Below, one piece after another: positions 26,556 to 34,617 of a stretch of DNA of 64,000 nt. The number at the start of each line of letters is the position of its first letter. Position 1 is the first letter of the stretch. The stretch lies in NCBI GenBank assembly GCA_963792445.1, contig CAWBWO010000006.1, forward strand, positions 1 through 64,000. Reading direction: 5' to 3'. This DNA comes from Rummeliibacillus sp963792445 (GTDB lineage Bacteria; Bacillota; Bacilli; Bacillales_A; Planococcaceae). The position numbers and the translations under genes were made by a program. The notes beneath the pieces were generated by a model. That model saw only the letters and a list, made by a program, of their open reading frames with translations. It was not told the DNA's origin and did not search any database.

Positions 26556-27161
26556 ATGAGAAAGAGAATAATTATAACACTGTTCACCTTGATCGCACTG
26601 TTCACTTTGTCTGCTTGTGGGAGTAATCATGAAAACAAATTTGATATAAATAATAATGTAAATTTAGCACCTGATGATAATTTGAATATAGATAAGCAAC
26701 AGTCTGTTTCAGAACAAAATCATTTTGATCATTCAGATACAGGAATAGTACCGAGTAACGTAAAAAAAGCAGAGAATCCGACTTATCCAGTGGGTAGTCG
26801 AATCATTATCAATGCCAATCATATGGAAGGAATGCAAGGCGCAAAAGGGACGGTTATCGGTGCCTATGACACCATAGCCTATACAGTTAGTTATACACCG
26901 ACAAAAGGTGGAGCTGAAGTGAAAAATCACAAATGGGTAATTCAAGAAGAAATAAAAAAGTCAGATGATAAAATTTTAGCGCCTGGTGTAAAAGTGACAT
27001 TAGAAGCAGATCATATGCCAGGAATGAAAGGCGCCATTGCTATGATCGATACAGGAAGAAAAGCAACAGTATATATGGTTAACTACAAGCCGACAAATGG
27101 TGGAAAAGAAGTAAAAAATCATAAATGGTTAATTGAAAGTGAATTATCCTCAGATAAATAA
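26556..27161 (+). CDS. ydhK: YdhK family lipoprotein (two DUF1541 repeats)
   Basis: A 201-residue lipoprotein: signal IITLFTLIALFTLSACGS with lipobox LSAC, a polar linker to about residue 75, then two tandem DUF1541 units with shared text (GSRIIINANHMEGMQGAKGT and GVKVTLEADHMPGMKGAIAM, each later KNHKWVI or KNHKWLI). The His-Met rich motif HMxGMxGA is a plausible metal (copper) site. Family members are secreted proteins of unknown role, often near copper or antibiotic-stress genes. The ATG at 26556 has GGAGGAGATTAGCC ahead and starts the signal peptide, so the upstream start at 26523 is rejected. Confidence 0.88.
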   Translation: MRKRIIITLFTLIALFTLSACGSNHENKFDINNNVNLAPDDNLNIDKQQSVSEQNHFDHSDTGIVPSNVKKAENPTYPVGSRIIINANHMEGMQGAKGTVIGAYDTIAYTVSYTPTKGGAEVKNHKWVIQEEIKKSDDKILAPGVKVTLEADHMPGMKGAIAMIDTGRKATVYMVNYKPTNGGKEVKNHKWLIESELSSDK

Positions 27162-27255
27162 TGAAATATAAAATTTAAAGTAGATCGCTCAATTTATAGT
27201 AAAATTTCATTGTTTGTCTAATAGAATCATTTAAAAAACTAAAAATAAAAATTAC

Positions 27256-27300
27256 AAAAGTAGAAATTTATATCTTTAAAAAATGTAAATTTCTACTTTT
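27256..27300 (+). terminator. Terminator of ydhK
   Basis: AAAAGTAGAAATTTA pairs perfectly with TAAATTTCTACTTTT around a 15-base loop. Confidence 0.85.
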
Positions 27301-27433
27301 TGTTGTTATCTATATACTGTATTTAAATGTAATAATTCCATATTATTCAAAATATTTGACTTGACACATAAAATTACTTATATTTTGAATATACTATTTC
27401 CTAATAACGGAAAAATTAGGAGGAAATTATAAA

Positions 27434-27508
27434 ATGAATAGTTCATATAAAAAAATTAATAAAGTGATTGTAAAAGCAACTTCAAGAATATTACTAAAAA
27501 ATTTTTAA
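27434..27508 (+). CDS. Possible 24-residue cationic peptide
   Basis: In the 525-bp gap between ydhK and rocB, an ATG stands nine bases after a near-perfect TAGGAGGAAAT box and opens MNSSYKKINKVIVKATSRIL and then LKNF, stop. A TTGACA (27361-27366) with a plausible -10 (TTGAAT, 27385-27390) lies upstream. The peptide is basic (seven Lys/Arg, no acidic residue) and could form an amphipathic helix. It may be a small secreted or membrane-active peptide, a leader, or the stub of a deleted gene. I see nothing else in this gap except the ydhK terminator. Confidence 0.4.
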   Translation: MNSSYKKINKVIVKATSRILLKNF

Positions 27509-27687
27509 AATAAAGCTTGTTTACTTTTCATTTCCTGCATGTATTTGAGCACATGGAATAGGCTTGTAGTAGGAATTGGCATTTCTTCCATGTTTGATTT
27601 GATCAATTGAAAAGCAGAAAAAGATTCGTTTTGAATTTTAGATTTCTATGAATATACGAAATTTAAGAAAAGGGATGGTGTTGGGAT

Positions 27688-29313
27688 ATGATGTGGGATA
27701 CACTAGAAAAATTACGAGCACTACTTTTTGAAATTGTTGGTTGGGAAAGTCAAACATTAACACATGGCGAAAAGCAATTTTCAAAGAAATTAGAGGCAAA
27801 ATTACAACAATTACAGTATTTCCAAGAAAATCCAAACAATTTAAAACAGTATGAAGTTGATCACGGGAGGCAAGTCTTATCCGCATTATACAAAAACCCC
27901 GATGTAAAAGAAACTGTTGTTCTAATTAGTCATTTTGATACTGTTCAAATTGAGGAGTATGGAGCATTAAAGCCATTAGCAACTATGCCAGAAGAATTAA
28001 CGAAAGCATTTTTTGCGAATCCGCACCTATTAAACGATTCTGCAAGAAAGGATTTAGAATCAGGCGACTATTTGTTTGGCCGAGGTGTAATGGATATGAA
28101 AATGGGTCTTGCTCTCCACATGCAATTAATCGAACGTGCAATTGAAGAACAATGGCCAATTAATCTCTTACTCTTAACAGTTCCTGATGAGGAAGTAAAT
28201 TCAGCAGGTATGCGAAAAGCCGTAATTCATCTAACAGAACTACAAGTGGAACATGATCTAGAAATTGTTTTATTTTTGAACAGTGAACCTTCATTTTCGC
28301 AAGATCCTAAGGACACGAAGGCATACATCTATTCTGGATCAATAGGGAAAATCATGCCTGCTGCATTATTTTATGGAAAGGAAACACATGTAGGGGAGCC
28401 ACTTAAAGGTATAACTGCAACATATATGAGTGCGTTTCTTACAGCTGAAATGGAGTGGAATGACAAATTTTTAGAAAGTGAATTTGGTGAATTCACTCCA
28501 TTACCTGTTTCTCTGCAGTTGAAAGATTTAAAAGAACAATATTCAACACAAACACCATATAAAGCTGTAGCTTTGTACAATGTATTCTTGATGAATCGTA
28601 GTCCAAAAGAGATTATGTTAATTTTCGAAGAAGTGGCAAATACAGCAATGGAAAAATGCCAAGGTCGTTATGATGTAATTTGCAAAAATCAAAACATTGA
28701 AGGGTTAGGGAAGATTCGAGTAATTCGATTCGAAGCATTAAGAGAATATGCTGAAGAAAAATTAGGATTTGAAAAGATTTCCGAAATAATAGCGGAAGTT
28801 GTTGCCAATGAATTGTTAGACGATCGTGAAAAGTCACTACGAATTGCTGATCAACTTTTGATTCATTGTAAAGAACTAACTCCTGCAGTCGTGCTCTTAT
28901 TTGCCCCACCATATTATCCACCTGTAAACTCATCAGATAATGTGCTAATTCAAGGTGCGATGTCTCTTTTATTAGCAGAAGGAGAGAAGTTGAATATACC
29001 ACTAACACAGATCCATTATTTCAATGGCATATGTGACTTAAGCTATTGCCAATTTCAAGCTGATGAAGATTGGCGAACTTATGAGAAGAACACACCAGTT
29101 TGGGGAGAAACATATAATATTCCATTCGAAGAAATTTCTCAGTTTAATGCTCCAGTAATGAACGTGGGACCTTATGGAAAAGATGCACATCAAATTTCTG
29201 AACGACTTCAAATGAAAAGTGGATTTGAGGAAATGCCAAAGTTATTAGAGGCACTTATTAAATATGTTTATTCAAATGGCAAGATTAAAGAAAAAGACAT
29301 TGATATCAGTTAA
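27688..29313 (+). CDS. rocB: RocB-like M20 family peptidase
   Basis: 541 residues, the length of RocB, a distinct M20 branch linked to arginine use in Bacillus. Metal-site motifs are present: VLISHFDTVQIEEYG, GDYLFGRGVMDMKMGL, and LTVPDEEVNSAGMRKA, while PYGKDAHQISERLQMKSGFE carries the late His. The biochemical role of RocB is unproven; it is thought to hydrolyse an amide or peptide in arginine catabolism. None of rocADEF lies nearby. The start follows AAGGGATGGTGTTGGGAT; ATG 27691 is equally possible. Confidence 0.85.
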   Translation: MMWDTLEKLRALLFEIVGWESQTLTHGEKQFSKKLEAKLQQLQYFQENPNNLKQYEVDHGRQVLSALYKNPDVKETVVLISHFDTVQIEEYGALKPLATMPEELTKAFFANPHLLNDSARKDLESGDYLFGRGVMDMKMGLALHMQLIERAIEEQWPINLLLLTVPDEEVNSAGMRKAVIHLTELQVEHDLEIVLFLNSEPSFSQDPKDTKAYIYSGSIGKIMPAALFYGKETHVGEPLKGITATYMSAFLTAEMEWNDKFLESEFGEFTPLPVSLQLKDLKEQYSTQTPYKAVALYNVFLMNRSPKEIMLIFEEVANTAMEKCQGRYDVICKNQNIEGLGKIRVIRFEALREYAEEKLGFEKISEIIAEVVANELLDDREKSLRIADQLLIHCKELTPAVVLLFAPPYYPPVNSSDNVLIQGAMSLLLAEGEKLNIPLTQIHYFNGICDLSYCQFQADEDWRTYEKNTPVWGETYNIPFEEISQFNAPVMNVGPYGKDAHQISERLQMKSGFEEMPKLLEALIKYVYSNGKIKEKDIDIS

Positions 29314-29403
29314 TACATTCAATTAGTAATGAAAAGATTTCTTTAATCATAATTTATAAAAAGTAATAATGAATCTTGATGAATATCGAGATGGAGGGAT
29401 GTA

Positions 29404-29781
29404 ATGGGATTATTCGATGGCATAATGGGAAATGCCACGGAAGTGAAATTAGATTTAGTTGAACATGAGGTAAAAGATTTACTGGCAAAGAATGAAAGAG
29501 TCGAACAAGCCTACAAACTATTACGTGATCTGTTTGTGTTTACAAACAGACGCTTACTCTTGATTGACAAACAAGGTGTAACCGGCAAGAAAACAGAATA
29601 CCACTCCATCCCTTACAAAAGCGTTGTTCACTTCTCAATTGAAACAGCTGGTACATTTGATATAGAAGCAGAAATGAAAATTTGGCTATCTAATAGTGCA
29701 GAACCAATTGAAAAGAAATTCAATAAATCAATGAATATCTTTAAAGTTCAAAGCGTACTTGCCGATTATGTATTAAAATAA
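29404..29781 (+). CDS. Bacterial PH-domain protein
   Basis: 125 residues forming a single bacterial pleckstrin-homology fold (PF08000-type, formerly DUF1696): short N-terminal GLFDGIMGNATE, then DLFVFTNRRLLLIDKQGVTG, HSIPYKSVVHFSIETAGTFD and a last helix NIFKVQSVLADYVLK. Such proteins assemble into rings and are linked to membrane or stress responses in Bacillales, but their ligands are unknown. Cytoplasmic, no signal peptide. Ribosome binding site GATGGAGGGATGTA. Transcribed on its own as far as can be seen. Confidence 0.82.
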   Translation: MGLFDGIMGNATEVKLDLVEHEVKDLLAKNERVEQAYKLLRDLFVFTNRRLLLIDKQGVTGKKTEYHSIPYKSVVHFSIETAGTFDIEAEMKIWLSNSAEPIEKKFNKSMNIFKVQSVLADYVLK

Positions 29782-30002
29782 CTTTTTGAACAATTACAAG
29801 ATTATTACTTGAAATGGGCTACGCTTTCCACGTCCCAGCGGAGTGCCTTTTATATGCTAAACGTGAAAAGTGTGGTCTTACTTATTTTGCATTCAAAGCA
29901 TAAGTATAGATTTACATTCATGTCATACTACTGCTAATTTTTTGATTTCATTATAAGTATGAAAGAAATCCGATTAATAAATTTTTATCTACAGTAAATA
30001 AC
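29782..30002. other. Gap before the first cold-shock gene
   Basis: No gene is seen. GCTACGCTTTCCACGTCCC and then AGCGGAGTGCC near 29818-29848 is locally GC-rich and resembles the CGCTTTCCGCG-type dispersed repeat that I recall from Planococcaceae intergenic regions; as a degenerate single copy this is weak. Confidence 0.25.
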
Positions 30003-30031
30003 TAGACAATTGTGTATGTCTAGTATATAAT
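30003..30031 (+). promoter_or_regulatory. Promoter of the first cold-shock gene
   Basis: TAGACA at 30003-30008, 17-bp spacer, TATAAT at 30026-30031. It gives a 5' leader of about 140 bases. Confidence 0.75.
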
Positions 30032-30064
30032 AATCTTCATAAGGTTCTTATATAGAAAAAGTTG

Positions 30065-30122
30065 AATTCACATATTACAAAAGTAATCGTGTTTGTTCGA
30101 TTTATTTTGTAATATGTGAATT
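30065..30122 (+). ncRNA. Cold-shock leader hairpin, copy 1
   Basis: AATTCACATATTACAAAA pairs perfectly over 18 bp with its complement at 30105-30122; the loop holds a second small stem (ATCG/CGAT). A T run follows. The same helix occurs ahead of both other cold-shock genes. It is transcribed but untranslated, ending 55 bases before the start codon, so it may act as attenuator, RNA thermometer or stability element. Confidence 0.7.
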
Positions 30123-30177
30123 TTTTTCTTTCAAAAAGCTTATGTATTAATAATTTTAATTAATGGAGGTCATTTAA

Positions 30178-30378
30178 ATGACACAAGGTACAGTAAAATG
30201 GTTTAACTCAGAAAAAGGTTTCGGTTTCATCGAAGTTGAAGGCGGAGCAGACGTATTCGCTCACTTCTCAGCAATCCAAGGCGATGGATTCAAATCTTTA
30301 GACGAAGGTCAAAAAGTTGAATTCGAAATTGAAGAAGGTCAACGTGGACCACAAGCTACAAACATCGTAAAACTTTAA
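30178..30378 (+). CDS. Cold-shock protein (CspA family)
   Basis: A 66-residue single OB-fold cold-shock domain, full family length. The RNA-binding motifs RNP1 (KGFGFIEV) and RNP2 (VFAHFSAI) are intact, with aromatic residues placed to stack on bases. It would bind single-stranded RNA and melt secondary structure in the cold. Its variant differs from the two tandem copies at 44.9 kb mainly in MTQGTVKW, GGADVFAHF and FEIEEGQ. The start follows AATGGAGGTCATTTAA. Regulation probably includes the leader hairpin just upstream. Confidence 0.96.
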   Translation: MTQGTVKWFNSEKGFGFIEVEGGADVFAHFSAIQGDGFKSLDEGQKVEFEIEEGQRGPQATNIVKL

Positions 30379-30413
30379 TTTTTAATTGTTCGTTTTACAA
30401 GTATCAAAAAACT

Positions 30414-30447
30414 AGAGGAATCCTCTGAAAAGGGGACCTCTTTTTTT
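30414..30447 (+). terminator. Terminator of the first cold-shock gene
   Basis: AGAGG with CCTCT (extended by inner pairs) followed by TTTTTTT. Confidence 0.75.
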
Positions 30448-30522
30448 ATTGTTCGAATTCCTCATTTCTAAAATTAAGATCAGGCTTTCGGGGTAAGATC
30501 ATGTTTTTAAATCAAAAAAATA

Positions 30523-30551
30523 TTGCATGAATATAAATAGAGTGATATTAT
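30523..30551 (+). promoter_or_regulatory. Promoter of the tRNA cluster
   Basis: TTGCAT at 30523-30528, 17-bp spacer, TATTAT at 30546-30551; the first tRNA begins 33 bp later. Confidence 0.65.
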
Positions 30552-30583
30552 TAAACATGTCGAAAAAATATAATCGCTTTCAT

Positions 30584-30658
30584 GCGGAAGTAGTTTAGTG
30601 GTAGAACATCACCTTCCCAAGGTGAGGGTCGCGGGTTCGATCCCCGTCTTCCGCTCCA
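30584..30658 (+). tRNA. tRNA-Gly (anticodon CCC), CCA encoded
   Basis: Acceptor GCGGAAG/CTTCCGC, D-loop AGTGGTAG, anticodon stem TCACC/GGTGA with loop TTCCCAA (CCC, reads GGG), T-arm GCGGGTTCGATCCCCGT, discriminator T and encoded CCA. The body matches the Bacillus tRNA-Gly(GCC) type except at position 34. Confidence 0.93.
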
Positions 30659-30664
30659 TGAAAT

Positions 30665-30754
30665 GGAGGAATACCCAAGTCTGGCTGAAGGGATCGGTCT
30701 TGAAAACCGACAGGCGGGTCAAACCGCGCGGGGGTTCGAATCCCTCTTCCTCCT
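30665..30754 (+). tRNA. tRNA-Ser (anticodon TGA)
   Basis: Acceptor GGAGGAA/TTCCTCC, anticodon stem TCGGT/ACCGA with loop CTTGAAA (TGA), a long class II variable arm (CAGGCGGGTCAAACCGCGCG) and T-arm GGGGTTCGAATCCCTC. CCA is not encoded. Confidence 0.94.
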
Positions 30755-30761
30755 CTCGATT

Positions 30762-30834
30762 GGGTCGGTAGCTCAGTTGGTAGAGCATTAGATTGAAGCT
30801 CTAAGTGTCGGCAGTTCGATTCTGTCCCGACCCA
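30762..30834 (+). tRNA. tRNA-Phe (anticodon GAA)
   Basis: Acceptor GGGTCGG/CCGACCC, D-arm GCTCAGTTGGTAGAGC, anticodon stem TTAGA/TCTAA with loop TTGAAGC (GAA), T-arm GGCAGTTCGATTCTGTC. CCA is not encoded; position 37 is G. Confidence 0.93.
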
Positions 30835-30838
30835 TATT

Positions 30839-30877
30839 AAAGGATGTCCAAATATAAATTTGGATGTCCTTTTTTTA
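30839..30877 (+). terminator. Terminator of the tRNA cluster
   Basis: A 15-bp stem from AAAGGATGTCCAAAT to ATTTGGATGTCCTTT (two G-U pairs), loop ATAA, then a T run. Confidence 0.9.
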
Positions 30878-30991
30878 TTTTTCAGTCATGTTGGAGTAGG
30901 GCAGACAGTACAAATTAAAAGTGAAAAGGGCTAGAATGATACAATATTGTGTTAAATATTTACTGAAAAGGAATGGAGTTTAGGATTTGTA

Positions 30992-31390
30992 ATGTCTGGA
31001 ATTACAATTAACCAAAGAAAGAAAGGTATTATACTAGTTTTGTTATCAGCAATTTTTTGGGGTGTTGCTGGTACACTTGCTCAATATTTGTTTCAAGTAA
31101 AAAGTTTTAATATTGAATGGCTAGTTGTTTTACGACTATTATCAGCAGGTCTATTATTGCTCCTATTCAATTATTCAAAAGAAAAAGAGCGGATTTGGTC
31201 AATTTGGAAAAATAAGCATGATGTTGCAAACTTACTTTTGTACAGTTTTCTTGGTATGTTAGCAGTTCAATATATATTGAATGGATATATCCAAATAAAA
31301 GAAAAGAGTGATAAATCCATAAGGATTCCTCACTCTTTTTTGAATTATGATATACAAACAAAATTACTTAAGTTAAACTATGTGGGCTAA
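30992..31390 (+). pseudogene. EamA/DMT transporter, truncated after three helices
   Basis: The first 95 residues are a normal EamA-family start (GIILVLLSAIFWGVAGTLAQ, EWLVVLRLLSAGLLLLL, LLLYSFLGMLAVQY), but the frame then runs into a terminator sequence (YIQIKEKSDKSIRIPHS) and ends at 132 residues, where ten helices and about 300 residues are expected. The rest of the gene is absent. A deletion seems to have joined the 5' third to the downstream terminator. It has a ribosome binding site (AATGGAGTTTAGGATTTGTA) and may still be transcribed. Confidence 0.8.
31302..31341 (+). terminator. Terminator inside the truncated DMT gene
   Basis: AAAAGAGTGA pairs with TCACTCTTTT, with inner AATCC/GGATT pairs and loop ATAA, then TTT. 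It lies within the residual reading frame, marking a deletion junction upstream. Confidence 0.8.
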
Positions 31391-31450
31391 TCATAACAGA
31401 TTTTCACTACCAAAATCAATTATTTTATAACTTTTATTTGATCAACTGAA

Positions 31451-31666
31451 TTATTCTTCAAACAAATCTTCTGCTAATGCTTCAATTTCTTTTTTAAGTT
31501 TTTTCGTTCCAATAGGATCAACTGCTATAGAATCACCATCTAACAGTACTAAGTCACCTACTTGGGCATTCTTCGGCATTTTTTCTTTTGGAATTTCAAT
31601 TGTATGATCTTCAATTTCGATAATAGCTAAATCACCTTCAAAACGATCAATAATTCCCTTTTGCAA
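31451..31666 (-). CDS. DUF3006 protein
   Basis: 71 residues, matching the DUF3006 pattern: KGIIDRFEGDLAIIEIEDHT, an all-beta start, then IPKEKMPKNAQVGDLVLLDG and an acidic helix. It begins at a TTG seven bases after GGTGGAG and directly abuts the stop of the metallo-beta-lactamase gene, so the two are co-translated. The same pair occurs widely in Firmicutes; the partnership suggests a shared task, still unknown. Confidence 0.85.
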   Translation of the reverse strand: MQKGIIDRFEGDLAIIEIEDHTIEIPKEKMPKNAQVGDLVLLDGDSIAVDPIGTKKLKKEIEALAEDLFEE

Positions 31667-32560
31667 TTATTTCTCCACCTTTACAGATATTGATTTTCCA
31701 TTTGATGTAAAGACAATATTACCATGTTGATCTGTACGATATATTTTAGCATGCACTGCTTTTAGTCTATTTAAAGCATCAAAAGTGGGGTGATGATATC
31801 GATTTCCCTCGCCAACACTTATAGCTGCATAGGTAGGTTTTAATACCGCCAAAAAGTTTGAATTTGAAGCTTCTTTTGCTCCATGGTGACTTACTTTTAA
31901 GACATCGACTTTTTGAACTACGCCTGCATTTAACATATCCTCTTCGGCAGGTGTTTCTGCATCACCTGTAAATAAAAATTTCTTATCTCCATGTTGCATG
32001 AATAAAACACCGCTCCAGTCATTTAAATCACTTTTGGAATAATCCTTTACTGGACTAATGAAATGCAAGTCTAATGATGACTCTTTAAGCGGAATTTGGA
32101 CATCTTTTTTTGCTACTTTAATCTTGAGACCTTGCGCTTTCACAGATTGCAAAAAGTTTCGATACGCAATTGTTGTGTGTGTGACTCGTGGTGCATATAC
32201 AGATTTTACAGGGAATGCATCTATAATATCTGGTAATCCACCAATGTGATCGGCATCTGGGTGAGTTGAAACAACTGCATCTAATTGCGTTACACCTTGT
32301 TGTTTTAAATATTCGATTACTGTTTGACCTTTACCTTTGTTACCACCATCAATAATAATGTTTTCTTTTGGCGTTTGGATGAAAATTGAATCCCCTTGAC
32401 CCACGTCAATTATATGTACACTTACTTCATCATTTACTGATGTTACAGGTTTTACATTAGAACCAGATGTTGAATCTCCAGGTTCTATAGCCTGTGTACA
32501 TCCAGTAAGCAACAATATACTAAAAAGAGTTAAGAACAGTATAGTTAATCTATTTTTCAT
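31667..32560 (-). CDS. ComEC/Rec2-like metallo-beta-lactamase lipoprotein
   Basis: 297 residues: a lipoprotein signal (ILFLTLFSILLLTGCT, lipobox LTGC) and a metallo-beta-lactamase fold like the C-terminal domain of ComEC. Metal ligands are seen in VVSTHPDADHIGG (HxDxDH), FLFTGDAETPAEE and VSHHGAKEASN; HIIDVGQGDSIFI is the typical ComEC-type first strand. It probably hydrolyses a phosphodiester such as DNA outside the membrane. The ATG at 32560 (after GGGAGGTATTATGT) starts the signal peptide; the longer frame from 32686 is rejected. DUF3006 follows. Confidence 0.88.
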   Translation of the reverse strand: MKNRLTILFLTLFSILLLTGCTQAIEPGDSTSGSNVKPVTSVNDEVSVHIIDVGQGDSIFIQTPKENIIIDGGNKGKGQTVIEYLKQQGVTQLDAVVSTHPDADHIGGLPDIIDAFPVKSVYAPRVTHTTIAYRNFLQSVKAQGLKIKVAKKDVQIPLKESSLDLHFISPVKDYSKSDLNDWSGVLFMQHGDKKFLFTGDAETPAEEDMLNAGVVQKVDVLKVSHHGAKEASNSNFLAVLKPTYAAISVGEGNRYHHPTFDALNRLKAVHAKIYRTDQHGNIVFTSNGKSISVKVEK

Positions 32561-32723
32561 ACATAATACCTCCCTTATGTATCTTATCATAAGAGATGAA
32601 TGAGAACAAATGTTTGTTTTACTAATTAAATAAAAAGAGCAAAAAACTAATTTTTGCTCAAAAATAATAGTTGAACTACCTTTCAAAAGAGAGTATCAGC
32701 TATAAATGGCAATCTAGTTGGAT

Positions 32724-33236
32724 TTAACTTTTTAGCAGTTCACTTTGCAATTTATTCTTTTCTTCCATTAAATGTTCAGCTGCTTCCATCGTTTCATAAC
32801 GCATATCGACGAATTTTTGTTGAAGAGCTAAATATTCGCTTTGTATTTCTTCAATTGCCTTATGAATATCCAATATTAAAGGTTTAATCTTCGTTTTTTC
32901 TTCATCAAGAACGATGTATTCATCATTATTAATAAACACTTCTATTTTAAAGTGTTCCTTTTCAATCGAAAGATGAAAGAACAATTCTGCTAAAAAGTGT
33001 TTGAAATGTTTGTAATAAGCTTTTTTGATGGGACTGCTTTCGGGTAAATCTTGAAAAAGTTTACCGATTGTGGCTTGTTTCTCGAAAAGATCATCATAGT
33101 CGATGAGTCCGATTTTTTTAACAAAGCGTGTATATTCAATGTTAAATTTTGATTGGATTACATTTAATTCCGAATTGAAGTATTTAATTTTGTCTTCATT
33201 TCGAAGCATCTGCTTTCGTAGTTCACTTGGTTTCAT
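32724..33236 (-). CDS. Hypothetical helical protein
   Basis: 170 residues, no signal peptide or membrane segment, highly charged and mostly helical with likely coiled coils at residues 5-30 and 125-168 (HKAIEEIQSEYLALQQKFVD, HLMEEKNKLQSELLKS). The ATG at 33236 follows GGAGGATTTTTTCC. I recognise no family or catalytic motif. It lies between unrelated genes, with no clear terminator of its own. Confidence 0.65.
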   Translation of the reverse strand: MKPSELRKQMLRNEDKIKYFNSELNVIQSKFNIEYTRFVKKIGLIDYDDLFEKQATIGKLFQDLPESSPIKKAYYKHFKHFLAELFFHLSIEKEHFKIEVFINNDEYIVLDEEKTKIKPLILDIHKAIEEIQSEYLALQQKFVDMRYETMEAAEHLMEEKNKLQSELLKS

Positions 33237-33353
33237 ATGGAAAAAATCCTCCTATTCATGGGTAATTATTACATAATATCATTAATGTGATATCTTAGGT
33301 AGAATATTGACTTTGCATTGACATGGTAGTAATAAACCGATTGATAATATAAA

Positions 33354-33393
33354 AAGGCTGTATCATAAGAGTAAAATCTTATGATACAGCCTT
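33354..33393 (-). terminator. Terminator of the PTS IIC-like gene
   Basis: A perfect 17-bp stem, AAGGCTGTATCATAAGA with its complement, loop GTAAAA; T run on the minus strand. Confidence 0.92.
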
Positions 33394-33408
33394 ACTTTGA
33401 TTCATTCA

Positions 33409-34443
33409 TTATTCTATAGATATTTTATAATCATTGGCATTAATCATTTTAAACTTATAAGCAAACAATCGAAGTAATACAACATTTAATATTACTGGAA
33501 GAACTACGAACATGCCGATCATAATGATAATATTGGTAGTTGTCCAACCATCTGCAGTTAGATTAATGTAATTTAATGGTCCTATTAAACCTGAAATCCC
33601 AAATCCTGCACTCATAGGCGTACCTTGAATATTTAATACGCCTGCTAAAGCACCTAAAATTGCTGCTGTAATGAGCATTGGAAATGCCATTTGAGGCTTC
33701 ATAAAGAAATTACGCATTTGAATTTTAGGTGAACCTAGAACATGTGCAAGAGCAGTTCCAAGTGAATTGGATTTATAACTTGCAATACAAAGTCCAAATC
33801 CGGCAGAAACAATACCAAGATTCGCAGCACCGGATCCAATTCCTGAAAGCATGATTACAGTTGCAACACCGACCGTTGAAATAGGGGATAAGATTAATAT
33901 ACAGAAAATAACAGCTATAATAGCGCCCATTAAAACAGGTTGTAAATCTGTTACATGCTGGATTCCGATACCAATTAGTCCAGTTCCAGTTTTAACAAAA
34001 GGTAAGATAGAATATCCGATCAAACCAGGTATGAAAATACATAATGTTGGCATTAAAAGGATGGTATAGTCTTTTAATTTTGTTCCAATGAATCGCACAA
34101 ATAATACAGCTAATGCTGCAGTAATCCCTGTATTCAATACAATTCCAATACCGGCAAGTGTCATAACGCCATCTTTCATCGTAACAACACCACTACCTAC
34201 AACAGCTGCTAGGCCAATACTTGCTGTTTGGATTGGAGTTAACTTAAAACTCATACCAACCATAACACCAATCAGTGCTGGCAACATACTCATTGCAATC
34301 ACGGTTAAATTTAAGACATGTTGTAAAAAAGGTGCGTGCGGAATTAATAGTTTGAAGATTTCTCCAACTAAAGCATTAGGAATTAACGATACTACAATCC
34401 CTATACTCATTCCTGTTAATAATTTATTGAAAAACTCTTTCAT
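33409..34443 (-). CDS. PTS_EIIC_2 family membrane protein
   Basis: 344 residues with about nine hydrophobic helices. It fits the PTS_EIIC_2 (PF13303) group: LLTGMSIGIVVSLIPNALVG at the start, GLAAVVGSGVVTMKDG, and PMSAGFGISGLIGPLNYINL near the end. Unlike classic sugar permeases, these occur without IIA/IIB domains, as here, and their substrate is unknown. GAGGAGTATTTTC precedes the ATG at 34443. It is transcribed alone. Confidence 0.8.
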   Translation of the reverse strand: MKEFFNKLLTGMSIGIVVSLIPNALVGEIFKLLIPHAPFLQHVLNLTVIAMSMLPALIGVMVGMSFKLTPIQTASIGLAAVVGSGVVTMKDGVMTLAGIGIVLNTGITAALAVLFVRFIGTKLKDYTILLMPTLCIFIPGLIGYSILPFVKTGTGLIGIGIQHVTDLQPVLMGAIIAVIFCILILSPISTVGVATVIMLSGIGSGAANLGIVSAGFGLCIASYKSNSLGTALAHVLGSPKIQMRNFFMKPQMAFPMLITAAILGALAGVLNIQGTPMSAGFGISGLIGPLNYINLTADGWTTTNIIIMIGMFVVLPVILNVVLLRLFAYKFKMINANDYKISIE

Positions 34444-34617
34444 GAAAATACTCCTCTCAACTCAAGGTTTAACTTTATAGTAAATGTAGTTTATTGCTTT
34501 AAAGCGAAAAAGTAAAGAGTAGATTTAAAATATTTCTAATAATCACAAAATATTTTGGACTAAAAAGCATGGAAAATTGGGAATTAATGTACTACTTGAG
34601 ATAAAAGAGGAGGAGAA

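Noticed and set aside
27505..27643. Minus-strand open stretch with protein-like text (EEMPIPTTSLFHVLKYMQE)
   Set aside because: No start with a ribosome binding site and an in-frame stop upstream; at best a gene remnant, overlapping the small plus-strand frame.
29818..29848. GC-rich stretch resembling a dispersed intergenic repeat
   Set aside because: Single degenerate copy in the window; cannot be called a repeat without a genome search.
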